Assembly (NCBI GenBank): GCA_039545355.1
Contig: BCJJ01000006.1
Coordinates: 124,001 to 188,000, forward strand
Direction: 5' to 3'
DNA from: Trichosporon coremiiforme
Taxonomy: Eukaryota > Basidiomycota > Tremellomycetes > Trichosporonales > Trichosporonaceae
DNA length: 64,000 nt
Under the pieces are notes generated by a model that worked only from the letters and a program-made list of their open reading frames with translations, had not been told where the DNA came from and made no database searches. A program made the translations under genes and the position numbers. Every line of letters begins with the position of its first letter. Positions within the stretch are counted from its first letter, which is position 1. Of this stretch, positions 41,217 to 50,455 are shown piece after piece.

Positions 41217-41723
41217 TCAGTCATCAAGCTGTCGGCGGAAGTAGGAGCTCGAGACGGCGAAGCCGCACACGAAGGCAAAGATGTTCTCCCCTAAACCGAG
41301 GTAGCTGTCGAGCAGTGAGCGGAACGACGTGTCCTTGATGCGCCCGGTGTAGATGCTGCTGTCAGCTGACACGTCTTCGCGAAGCTGAGTCTGGGGTGTG
41401 CACGCGTGCGCGCAAGTCACAAACGGGTTGGGCTCTCGCGTGATCGGTGTCGATCTGCCGACCATTGCTTGTAACCAAACACCCGTTATCCGTCGTCCAT
41501 GCATCCTTTGCTGGCCACTCTCGATACCTTCCCGGTCAATCTCCAGAGCTAGCGCATTGCGCAATGTGGCATTGCGAAGGTAAGGGAGAGCTGGGCAGAG
41601 CTGAAGAGGGCCGCGCAGCCGTCGTAAGATAACTCACGAGTATCCAGTCGCGCGCTTGACACCGCCGAGAATGGTCGAGATGGCGACGAGGTTGATGGCA
41701 ATCTGCGTCAGGCGGCCGAACAT
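41217..41723 (-). CDS. DUF1748 family small protein (74 residues)
   Basis: Member of a small fungal family of unknown function with predicted membrane contact, probably mitochondrial. Exons 41638-41723 and 41217-41355 give 74 residues, the standard size. The N-terminal MFGRLTQIAINLVAISTILG and GGVKRATGYS, and the C-terminal SYLGLGENIFAFVCGFAVSS followed by SSYFRR, match the family pattern as I know it. The intron is 282 nt, long for this window. The acceptor region has CAGCAG, so one residue may be optional. No function is claimed. Confidence 0.85.
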
Positions 41724-41859
41724 AATGCTGTTTCCTGTTGTTGTTGACGGCGAGAGAGACGGTAAAGGAATGACGGATAGCGGCACATTTCGCGCGAACG
41801 ACACTCAACCGGCTCGGCAGTCAGGAATTTGCCGCCGGTCAGTGCAATCGACAAATATC

Positions 41860-41936
41860 AGGCGAGAGACAGGATTCGAACCCCGGCCCACGATTTGGGA
41901 CTTTCAGCTTCTACACCAGATCATCTACTCGCAGTG
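41860..41936 (-). other. tRNA-like sequence, possible tRNA relic
   Basis: Read on the minus strand, the stretch has the B-box core GGTTCGAATCC and an end TCTCGCC that can partly pair with GCGAG about 70 nt upstream. However, the T stem does not pair at two of five positions and the anticodon loop has no T at position 33. It is therefore not accepted as a functional tRNA gene. Confidence 0.25.
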
Positions 41937-42050
41937 TCGTGTCGAGGAGTATATGGAGCCAGCGTATGAGGGGGCAGCGCGATCACGCTGACAGCACAGG
42001 AAGAAAAGTATGTACATGCATTCATGGCGGTTATACAACAGAGACGCCGG

Positions 42051-42595
42051 CTACTTCTGCGCCTGAGACTGGGCTTGGGAGGAGGATCCGGAGGAAGAAG
42101 GCTGCGCGAAGATGTCGCCAATCTCTTTCTTGTCAGCATGCAAGAGTGTCAGGTGAGCTCACCTCGGTTCCAGCGCTGAACGATCTCGCTCTCGTACAGG
42201 CCATCCTTGGGGCGGCGGGTCTTCTTGGTCTGCAGATGTCAGCCCGCGCATACCAGCTTGCTTAGCTGCGTACTCGCCTCCCCGAGACCCGTGCCTCCAG
42301 CAGGCCATTTTCCTTGTAATGGAAGAGGTTGACAGGCAGGGGGAGAACAAGAGTAGGTCAGGTTACTCACAGTACTTGTCCTCGGGCTCGCCTCGCCCTC
42401 GACGAGCGGCGGCGTCGCCTGTCCCGTCTCGATGAGCTCAGCCTCGTCGAGCTCCGTGTCGTTAGCGCCGGGCTCGCCGTCGTCCGAGCCAGAGGAGTAG
42501 TGCCGCTCGTGTTCGTCGTGTTCGTCGTGCTCGTCGATGTCCATCTCGCCCTTCGGCGTGTTCGCGCTGCTCGACGGCGGCGTCAGGTCGACCAT
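42051..42595 (-). CDS. Small acidic protein of unknown function, gene model partly uncertain
   Basis: The N-terminus MVDLTPPSSSANTPKGEMDI is followed by an acidic run with EHDEHDEHE. Further exons give KWPAGGTGLGE, then TKKTRRPKDGLYESEIVQRW and NREIGDIFAQ, ending in a Ser/Gln-rich tail. The best frame-consistent model is 42376-42595, 42278-42312, 42163-42229 and 42051-42124, or 131 residues. It requires a GTACTG donor for the first exon and a GC-AG intron (donor GCGAGT at 42277) after the second. The stronger GTGAGT donor at 42370 would put the next exon out of frame. The conserved-looking C-terminal part suggests a real gene. I do not recognise the family; a nuclear role is only suggested by the acidic N-terminus. 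Confidence 0.55.
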
Positions 42596-42876
42596 TGCTG
42601 TTGGGTGATGGAGTGAGCAGAAATGAGTGCGCGGATGCAATGTCGAGCGAGACGGTGACGACACGCGGTGGAGGTCCGATCAGTTTCAGATGTTGACGCT
42701 CGTCTTCCTCTCATTGTACCATCATCGTGAGTCACCTCCTTCCCTCGTTGCTCTGAGCTGTCTGAGGTGTGTACTGGCCGATGTTTCAAGCTGCCTAGCG
42801 GCCTTGTTAGCTGACCGGCAGTATCTTGTGCGCAGCTCCGGTCGTACCGCCTTCGAGCTAACATCAGTCCGTCATA

Positions 42877-43497
42877 ATGGACGACCTCCCACCGCAGATC
42901 AGCACATACAACACCTCGCTTCCGCCGCCCTTTCCCGGTGCGCCCGGTTTCACCTTTCACCTGACGAGGTTGAAGGACACGCTCATGGTGTGGGTCGGAG
43001 GACAGACGCTCGACGAGGACGAGGCGCGCACGCGACTGGCGGCTGAGTGGGCCGTCGCGATGCCAGGACGCGGCGTGAGTTGTAAAGGCTACATGTCAAC
43101 TAACAGGCAGAACCTCCCCACGACGGCGACGCATGTCTTCCGCTCTGGGGCTAACGATGTCGCGCTCTCCATGTCAGAGCGGCTAGGTGAGTGTTCGTCT
43201 CGGTCCTTGGCGTCCCTGGCCTCCTCGACCAGTCCGCAGGGGAACAGGGCACGCAGCCTGTTTTCTTGGCGTAGAAAGTCGCACTTTCCGGCTGCTCGTT
43301 TCCTGTGATTGCAAGCTGACAGACCAGCCAAGCGCTTCGCCCCGAACCAGGTGCACCTGTCCTTGTCGCTGCCGGCGTCGCTGACGACGACGAGCAAGCA
43401 GACAATGGACCCGTACGCGTCCAAGGCCGTCCTCGTCATGGAGAAGAAGCTTGGAGCGTGGATCGACGACATCCTTGAGAAGGAGAAGCAGGCATGA
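42877..43497 (+). CDS. PSMG4: Proteasome assembly chaperone 4 homologue
   Basis: Small chaperone that, with its partner PSMG3, assists alpha-ring assembly of the 20S proteasome in the cytosol. Exons 42877-43074, 43111-43186 and 43328-43497 give 147 residues, near the family size. Recognisable parts are FTFHLTRLKDTLMVWVGG, the middle strand region HVFRSGANDVALSMSERLAK, and the end with VHLSLSLPAS and AVLVMEKKLGAWIDDIL. The second exon begins at 43111 after a CAGGCAG sequence with two possible acceptors; the chosen one keeps the frame. Sequence conservation in this family is low, so the call rests on the FHLTRLKD stretch and overall layout. The start is 281 nt from the divergent acidic-protein gene. 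Confidence 0.8.
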
Positions 43498-43891
43498 GGG
43501 TGCAGTAGAGCAGACTAGAGAATAGAATGCACTTGTATCATAGAGCCTGGCCTGGATTGTGCTGGCGCTTGCCCTTACGACGGTGACAAAGGGATGGTCA
43601 GCCAGCATGTCTGTAGCGCTCTACACGATCTACACACAACACCGGCGCTGTTGGCATCTGTTTCCTCCGTGGTCACGTAGCCTCTACACTGGCGTGCGCC
43701 CCGATCTTCCCTCCAACCGCAAGTGGCAATATATCTGCGCTGCGTAATTCAGTCAACTCCCTTCGCAACGTTGCAACAAAACCCGCATTGTCGTCAGTAA
43801 TACATAGCACTGCAAGCTAAAAGCATGCGTGAAGGAATCCATCGCAAAACCGTAACTACGCGAAGATACCTCGAGCGTCCGGACAGGGCAC
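43498..43891. other. Convergent 3' region between PSMG4 and uS3 genes
   Basis: This 394-nt region between converging genes shows nothing beyond probable 3' untranslated regions. Confidence 0.45.
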
Positions 43892-44787
43892 TTAAGCCTG
43901 CTCGGTCTGCTGCTCGGCGGCGGCGGGGGCCTGGACCTGAGCAGGGGGGACGTCCTTGTGGACAGAGTGGATGGTGATCTCGGTCTCGGGCTTGGGCTCG
44001 ATGAGGGTGACCTGGTCGGGGAGGGGGTGGGCGGGGCCCATGCGTCCCTCGGGGTCGTGGGGGCGCATGATCTTGACCTTAATACCAAGGACACCCTGAC
44101 GGAGGAGGACGTGGCGGACGGCGTAGTCGATGAAGTCGACCGAGGGCTGACCGGAGTGGATGAGGAAGCCGTCGGAGAACTTCATGGACTTGGCACGGGC
44201 AGCACGGAGCTTACCAGAGACAACGACCTCGCAGCCCTTGGCGCCAGACTCCATAACGTAACGGAGGACACCGTAGCAAGCACGGCGCATGGCAAGACCA
44301 CCGAGGAGCTTGTAGCGGAGGGACTCGGCCTGAGCGACGGCGGAGAGACCACGGTACTGGACCTTCTCGGCGTAGAGCTCAAGCGAGTTCTCGGGGAAGC
44401 GGAAACGCTTCTCAACGAGAGCCTTGAGCTCACGGATGCGGCGGCCCTGGTGACCAAGGACCTCCTGGGTGTGGGTGGCACGGATGATGATCTCGGTGCG
44501 GGCGTGGGTGACACGGACCTCACATCCGGAGTAGCCCTCCTCGGCGAGCTCGCGAGTGCTGCAGAGTCAGCGGGTGACCTTGTTCGTCGTCTTCGTTCCA
44601 TCTCGAACAACCAAAAGCGACTCTTGATTCTCCGCGCGCGCACGAATTTTCGTTTCCAAGTCGTCTCTGTTCGCCATCGTTGGGCTCGTCGTCACGTTGA
44701 CACTTACAAGAACTCGCCAAGCTCAGCCTGGAAAACACCGTCGGCGACGAACTTCCTCTTCTTGGAGACCTGGTGGGCGACCGACAT
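43892..44787 (-). CDS. RPS3: 40S ribosomal protein uS3 (S3)
   Basis: Small-subunit ribosomal protein at the mRNA entry channel. Exons 44708-44787 and 43892-44558 give 248 residues. The start [20 protein letters not shown], the KH-domain segment [54 protein letters not shown] and [15 protein letters not shown] are all highly conserved. The C-terminal tail is Ala/Gln/Glu-rich, as in other fungi. The single intron (149 nt) lies after residue 26 and splits the Phe codon in [14 protein letters not shown]. It was checked for a box C/D guide RNA, since introns of this gene host one in vertebrates, but none was convincing. The gene is divergent from PAM18. Confidence 0.97.
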
Positions 44788-45524
44788 GGTGGTTTTTTTG
44801 ATGGATAGAGAAGTGAGTGCGTGCAACTTCGAGGTCACAAGGACGTCCGCCAGGCCCAGCCAGTGAGAAAGACCGCACGCCACATTGAACCGGACGCTGT
44901 CGGAGTCTCGGAGTTTCGTAAATTTGTGGTCACATCTTATCTACGCCTCCCGCTAAGGATGGCAATCTCGGACCCGTGCCTAGATGTCACCACCGCCCCG
45001 GATCGTGGATGCTTGGGCTGTTGTCAACAATGTCCGTGGTGCTGGTCGTCGGACCCGGTCTTAGCCGCCATCGAGTCGAAAAATGCAACAACGCATTACA
45101 GAAGAATGATTCGATGAAAGCTCCCCATTCTGCACCTCTAGAGCTGTCATACTTGCATGGCCTCGGTGCGTTGAGGACGTTCGGAGATCGATAACTACCT
45201 TCCGCTCGTTGCCCTCTCTAGCGCGAAAGGTCATCCTCCGTGGCTATTCGGCCGGTCAGTGGCACCTCATTCGTCATTTTGCGAGTTTCAGCATCCTTTC
45301 TGCACTTCGCTCGTCGCTGCAGTTCATCTCTACACACATGCATGTCGTAGTTGTGTATCAACCTTTGGACCTCCACCTTAACGCCCTCTGCAAGCGCGAT
45401 AAGTGGGGGGTCCGAATAAACGGCCCGGGCGAGCGTTCAAGCTCGGCGAGGATAGTCCGACTCCTTCGCTTGACATTTCGAGATTCCTTTCCTTCATCGA
45501 TACCCGACCTCACACGCATACACC
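44788..45524. other. Divergent promoter region uS3/PAM18
   Basis: This 737-nt region lies between two starts. A T-run and CA-rich stretch sits just before the uS3 start. No coding feature was found. Confidence 0.45.
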
Positions 45525-46097
45525 ATGTCTACTCTCGCCTACGGACTCGGCCTTCTCGGAGCCGGCTTTGCTGGCCGTGTCGCCTACCAGATGATGAGGG
45601 GAGCGAAGGGAGCCGACAAGTTCCTCAAGGGGGGTTTCAAGCCGAAGATGGACAAGGCCGAGGCTATCCAGATTCTTGGTCTCCGGTGAGTCTTACGCAT
45701 GTGGACGGTGTAGATAGAGCGAGGGAGATTCCGACACGCTGGCCGGGCTGCGAGTGCTGTTACGCTGCTGAAGACGACGAGACGTGTACGAGCTTGGGTG
45801 GCAAGCTCGACCCTCGAGCCTGTACCTCTGTCCTCCGTCATCTCGTCCAGTGAGGCGTGCTGGCAGTGGCGAACGCCCGTCCGGCCTCTGCTACGCTCTA
45901 CAGTCTGGTCTCCTGACTTCCTCCGCCTCCACATCATTTTCTCTAGCTCGATTTGTCGCTAACGTCCCAGCGAGCCGCTCACGGCCAACAAGCTTAAGGA
46001 TGCGCACCGACGCCTTATGCTGGCTAATCATCCCGACCGCGGGGGATCTCCGTTCCTGGCTGGAAAAGTCAACGAGGCGAAAGCCCTTCTTGAGTGA
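45525..46097 (+). CDS. PAM18: Mitochondrial import motor J-protein PAM18/TIM14
   Basis: Inner-membrane J-protein that stimulates mtHsp70 at the TIM23 translocase. Exons 45525-45685 and 45971-46097 give 95 residues. The N-terminus [20 protein letters not shown] is a hydrophobic anchor. The linker [20 protein letters not shown] leads into the short J domain with [20 protein letters not shown] and the HPD motif in [20 protein letters not shown], the classic TIM14 signature. The intron is 285 nt. The protein is slightly shorter than typical TIM14 because the N-terminal region is minimal. The stop overlaps a GTGAGT-like donor (GAGTGAGT), so a further 3' exon is conceivable, but none with family similarity was found. 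Confidence 0.93.
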
Positions 46098-46670
46098 GTA
46101 AAACAAGAGAGAAAGGAGTAGAAATCTCGTGGGGAAAGTGGCAGATGTTGTGGCAGGTCGGTGGCAAACGTCTCTCTTGAGTCGATTGCTGCCTCCTTTC
46201 GGCCCCGTCACTTTGCTAGGCTTGCAGTGCTGTTTCTCTTCTTCTGTTGAGACTGGCCAGAGTTCATAAGCAATCCTACGGGGATCACAATTCGCTCCTA
46301 GCGCTCCCGTCGCCTGAACCCTGCTAACTCTCTCAGCAAGCAGGTCTCGCGCCGATAGATCAATTGTAGCACTGTATCAACACCATATGCATCTCACCAC
46401 TTGCTGAACTGATGTGCACAGGACAACGCGGCGCCGATGGCAGCTCGAGGAACCGAGGAGGATGGCTACGATGAGCTCCTCAGCGAGTGCCATGAGCCCT
46501 AATCGCGCGGCACCAAACGCGGATCGGTTGACGCGACGGTCTCACATCCTGACGACACCTTGCTGACTCCCTCTCTTGCTCACTCACTCACTCAGCTCCA
46601 ACTCCCGAGCCGCCCGGCTGCTGAAGGAAGCACACGACTGCGCGTCCGCGGACCACAGCCGCAGCAAGCT
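46098..46670. other. Intergenic region before the F-box-like cluster
   Basis: This 573-nt region has no supported gene. It ends in the leader of the first F-box-like copy. Confidence 0.45.
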
Positions 46671-48015
46671 ATGTCGGCCACATCGATCGCTCCGAAGCTC
46701 CCAGGAGAATTGCTCCTGTCGGCCACCCTCAGTCATCTGCGCCGGCATGATCTTGCCCAAGTCTGCAAAGCGAACTCGTACCCCCGGTCCATCGCCCGAC
46801 CGCTCTTCTATCAATTTTGCGCCCTCACCAAGTTTGGTCTCTACTTTCCCGGCGCATCTATCCCGTACCCTTTCCTCGACGTCCCGGAAGCCGGTGTGAC
46901 CGAGCTCGATGCCTCAACGCGGGGCCACCTCGTCTGCAGGATCAAGAAAATCGCCTCCCTACCCCACACTCCATCAGAGTGCGCCATCTTCCGGACTTTG
47001 CAACTGGAGCAGAGCCCCAATGCGGTTGAATTCGATTAGAACTATCAGCATCTGATAGTCAATTCTTAGCTGCTAACCACCCTTTTGCATCAGGCGAGAA
47101 GAATTATATCTTCTTTCTACGTTACTCATGTTAGCATATTATCTTCAGTAATGAGGTCTTGCGTATCGAGTGCACTGTACGCATCATGGAGGACGGCACG
47201 GAGTATCCAACAAGGGACTTTCCTCACACCGAGTCATAGCCGGCAACCACAGAAGAGGATGACGGAGGCGGATGCCATCACTGCAGATACCCCTGCTTCT
47301 TCATGAAGCCCCTGTTGCCTTCATTGCGGGCTGACAAAGTAGTGATCAGGAATCCGCCTTTGGGATTGCGGGACGCTTGGGAGGATGTGCTTGCCGTCTT
47401 TCCGGCCGCTGAGGGAGTTCGTCGCCGTGCTGCACTCAGAGCCCATTTCTGATGGTATTGGCTACGTGTTGGGTTGCGACGGCATACCTTGGGGTACGAG
47501 ACCTTCCTGGAGCGCTCCACTGGTAACAATCGTGATGTGGACTGGCTCCTCCGACAATGCAGAGTGGCTCCCTCCCTGCATGGAACCCAACATCTTCATC
47601 GATCCACACTTCGATCCACACGTTCCGGGCTCCGAAAGCGATTTGGAGGAAATGGAATGGCACTGCCATGCTCTGAATGAACTCTGGGTTTCCACGGTCG
47701 ATGCCTCGCCAAGGCTGGTCTCCCATCTATCACCTTGCGTATTAACGCCACTGCTACTATCGAATTCTACAAGTCTGGTAAAATGGCCAGTTTTCATCAA
47801 AACAGCATGTCCATGATACTTCATCAGTCGAGACGACAACCCGATGGGGGGCCAGCAACTACCTTCGTAACAAGAAGGACAAAAAGAAGTGGACAGGAGA
47901 GATACAGTTCCTGTCCATGGAGGAGTGGGTTGCTCTGGGCGAGTGGGAGGATGTTTTCACTCTCAAGGAGATAGAGCCATTCCTCACCGCCAACGCCACA
48001 CCACCGTCTAATTGA
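46671..48015 (+). pseudogene. F-box-like family copy 1, interrupted
   Basis: First of three related copies. The intact N-terminal frame (46671-47039, 122 residues) has an F-box-like start, LPGELLLSATLSHLRRHDLA, followed by ARPLFYQFCALTKFGLYFPG. It stops at TAG 47037-47039, where the second copy continues. Downstream pieces in other frames match later parts of copy 2: KVVIRNPPLG near 47335, LREFVAVLHSEPISD near 47406, a CHALNELW piece near 47667, INATATIEF near 47737 and EIQFLSMEEWVALGEWEDVF near 47905. The pieces appear in the right order but need several frame changes and pass at least one stop, so the copy looks decayed. Some changes could be introns, so expression of the short N-terminal protein remains possible. 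Confidence 0.65.
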
Positions 48016-48302
48016 GCGTCAAAGAGCCATCGCTTAGCTGTAGCGACGCAGCCATGCTATGTATCATTGTGCATCTGGATTCACCCAAGCAACTAGTACA
48101 GCTCACAACGGCAGCACAATGCCCAGTCGCGGTTCGTGTGCTGCCGCCACTTGGCACACACGTCCGTGCGCCCCGACCCCGGACTGACGACACCAAACGT
48201 GGGTTCGACGTGACTACACTCACCTCAACACCGTTCTCTTTACACTCACTCGCTCTCACAACTTTGCGTAATCCCACCCATCAGCATCTCCGGCCAGGGG
48301 CC

Positions 48303-49563
48303 ATGCTGGCTATGCCGATCGCTCCCAAACTCCCAGCTGAGCTGCTGCTCTCGGTCTTCAATCATCTTCGCCGACACGATCTCGCTCAGGTCTGCAAAAC
48401 AAACTCATACTTGCGCAAACTGGCTCGCCCATTCTTCTATCGCTTTGCTACCTTTTTAAAGTTTGGTCTGTTCTTCCCGGGGGCCCGCCGTCCATACCCA
48501 TTTCTCGAAACGCCAGGATACGGGCCCAGACCACTTTCTCGCAAGAGACTCGAACACATTGCCACTGGCATTCAGGAGATTGACATCCTCTCTCATGCCG
48601 CATCCGACTGCGCAGCGTTCTGCAACTTGAAGATTGAGGAACACAATTGTGAAGCCGCCGTCTTGCGTCTTGAGAGTGCTGTTCGTGTTTTAGAAGATTA
48701 CGACGACCCATTTCCGAAGAAGGTGTGGGCGCACACTGAGATCTACCCGGCAAGCGCAGAGGACGAGGACGGTGAAGGCTATTGCCGCGAGTGTCCATAC
48801 GACTGCAGTTGCTGCGACAGCAAACACAATTGTTTCTACCTCCGCGCCACTAAGCCCATGAAGTTCAAGAAGGTAGTGCTTCGAGATGCGCCCCTGGGAT
48901 ATGGTAAGGTCAGGAGGGCCATATCCCGAGATCAAACCGTCTGAGGAGTTCGTGGTTGTCCTTGACTCCAAAGATATCTCGAAAAGCGCACCAAAGTCCA
49001 AGTACACGTGCAGTCAGGTAAACTCGGCAATACTTCCTTTCTGGGGAACGAAGCTGATTACCATCGTGCTGTGAACTGATTCGCCAGATGGTGCTTGGCA
49101 GTCACCCTGTCAATGTCATGACGAGTCGACCGTTGAGGCTCCGGCAAATCTTGCGGTGGCGCCCAGCGGATCGGATGATGACAAGAATCGAAAGCTGCCA
49201 TGCAACGCCATTAATTATTTGTGGAAGGATGTCGGTAATCAGATCGGCCGCCTGTACCCATTCAACAACCCCATCAATGACTGCGCCACTCTATGCATCA
49301 TAAACGCCACTGCTATTGTCGAAGAGTACTCCGGCTGGGCGGGCACTGGCAGTGAGCGACACTGGGCCGATGTTTCAGCAATCGAACACCTCATCAGGAA
49401 GGGAGCAGCACCCTATGAATCCTTCAGAGGACATTCATGGAAAGGACAAATACAGTTCCTTTCGATGGAGGAATGGATTGCGCGAGACGAGTGGGAAGAC
49501 GTCTTTACGCGCAAGGAGATGGCGCCGTTCCTCGCCTCTGACTCCTCGTCTCCCCATGCCTAA
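48303..49563 (+). CDS. F-box-like family copy 2, best preserved, one frame break
   Basis: F-box proteins recruit targets to SCF ubiquitin ligases; this is inferred only from the N-terminal motif. The N-terminus is MLAMPIAPKLPAELLLSVFN with HLRRHDLAQVCKTNSYLRK, then FGLFFPGARRPYPFLETPG, shared by all copies. A Cys-rich piece (YCRECPYDCSCCDSKHNCFY) follows around residue 165. Up to about 48905 the frame is open. Then the similarity continues one frame over from 48916 (PYPEIKPSEEFVVVLD), with no intron long enough to explain it, so a small indel is likely. An intron at 49018-49101 then joins in frame to 49102 and the conserved C-terminus IQFLSMEEWIARDEWEDVFT, ending at 49563. Without the break the product would be about 390 residues. 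Confidence 0.6.
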
Positions 49564-49798
49564 GCCTGACTCGCCTGATCCTATATACCACGCCAAGCTC
49601 CCTTAACGTCTCAGTAGGACGTACCACACCGAGTACTGTGAATGTACATATCTCTTCCAACTGGCACGTATTTACGCAGCGGTGCCACACTCACCACCAG
49701 CCACAGTATAGTCAACCAGACTCACCTCCCGTTCCACGCTAAGCCGTTGTTGTTTATTCAACCTCTCACGCACGGCACCACCTACCTTCCTATCAATT

Positions 49799-50373
49799 AT
49801 GCGAGTGACGGTGAAGACCTCAACCATCTCGGCGCTTCTAGCGGAACTGTTGCTCTCCATCCTTGGCCAAAACTGCGGCGGCACGACCTGGCGCAAGTCT
49901 CCCAAGCGAACCGCTACCTTTCCACCTGGCTCCGCCCGTCTTCTACAATTCGCCACATTCACCAAGGTCGGCCGGTACTTCCCTGGCGCGCCGCGGCCGT
50001 ATCCCTTCCTTGACGCCCCTTGATGCACCCGCGATCGGCATGCGGGGATTCGAGAGCGAAGAACTGGACGCGCCCGTGTCCAAGCTCCAAGCTCGAGGAG
50101 GTCTCACAGCTGATACGTACGAGGAGGATCTGTGCAGATGCTGTGCATCGTGAATGCCCCGGCCACCGTTGAGGGGTTGGGCAAGAGCGAGCAAAAGGAC
50201 ACGACGCAGGTCCACGACGCTATTTGGCATGGCTTCCTACGCTAGGCGAGGGGGCTTACGAACACTGGCCAGAGTTGGAGTTCCTCACGTTGGAGGAGTG
50301 GATCGAGATGAACGAGTGGCAGGACGTCTTCACGAGAAAAGAGCTGGGATCGGACCTGTTACACCATCTTTAG
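49799..50373 (+). pseudogene. F-box-like family copy 3, heavily decayed and shortened
   Basis: Third copy. Pieces of the family appear in all three frames within 200 nt: AELLLSILGQN near 49837, LRRHDLAQVSQANRYLSTWL near 49877 and GRYFPGAPRPYPFLD near 49973. The whole middle of the family is missing. The C-terminal signature FLTLEEWIEMNEWQDVFTRK follows at about 50282 and ends with a stop at 50371-50373. At 575 nt it is less than half the length of copy 2, so it carries a large deletion as well as frameshifts. The order of decay (copy 2 best, copies 1 and 3 worse) fits tandem duplication followed by loss. Confidence 0.7.
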
Positions 50374-50455
50374 CGGCCCCGGCCCAACCTCCCTCAATTG
50401 TCCCCAGTCATGAGATAGATTGCCCAAAAGTTCAATGCATAGCTACAATGCCGAC

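Noticed and set aside
44559..44707. A guide RNA in the uS3 intron
   Set aside because: Only a GTGACGA word resembles box C, and the single CTGA belongs to the splice branch region.
46430..46560. A third PAM18 exon
   Set aside because: A GTGAGT donor overlaps the stop and an acceptor exists near 46425, but the extra sequence has no similarity to TIM14.
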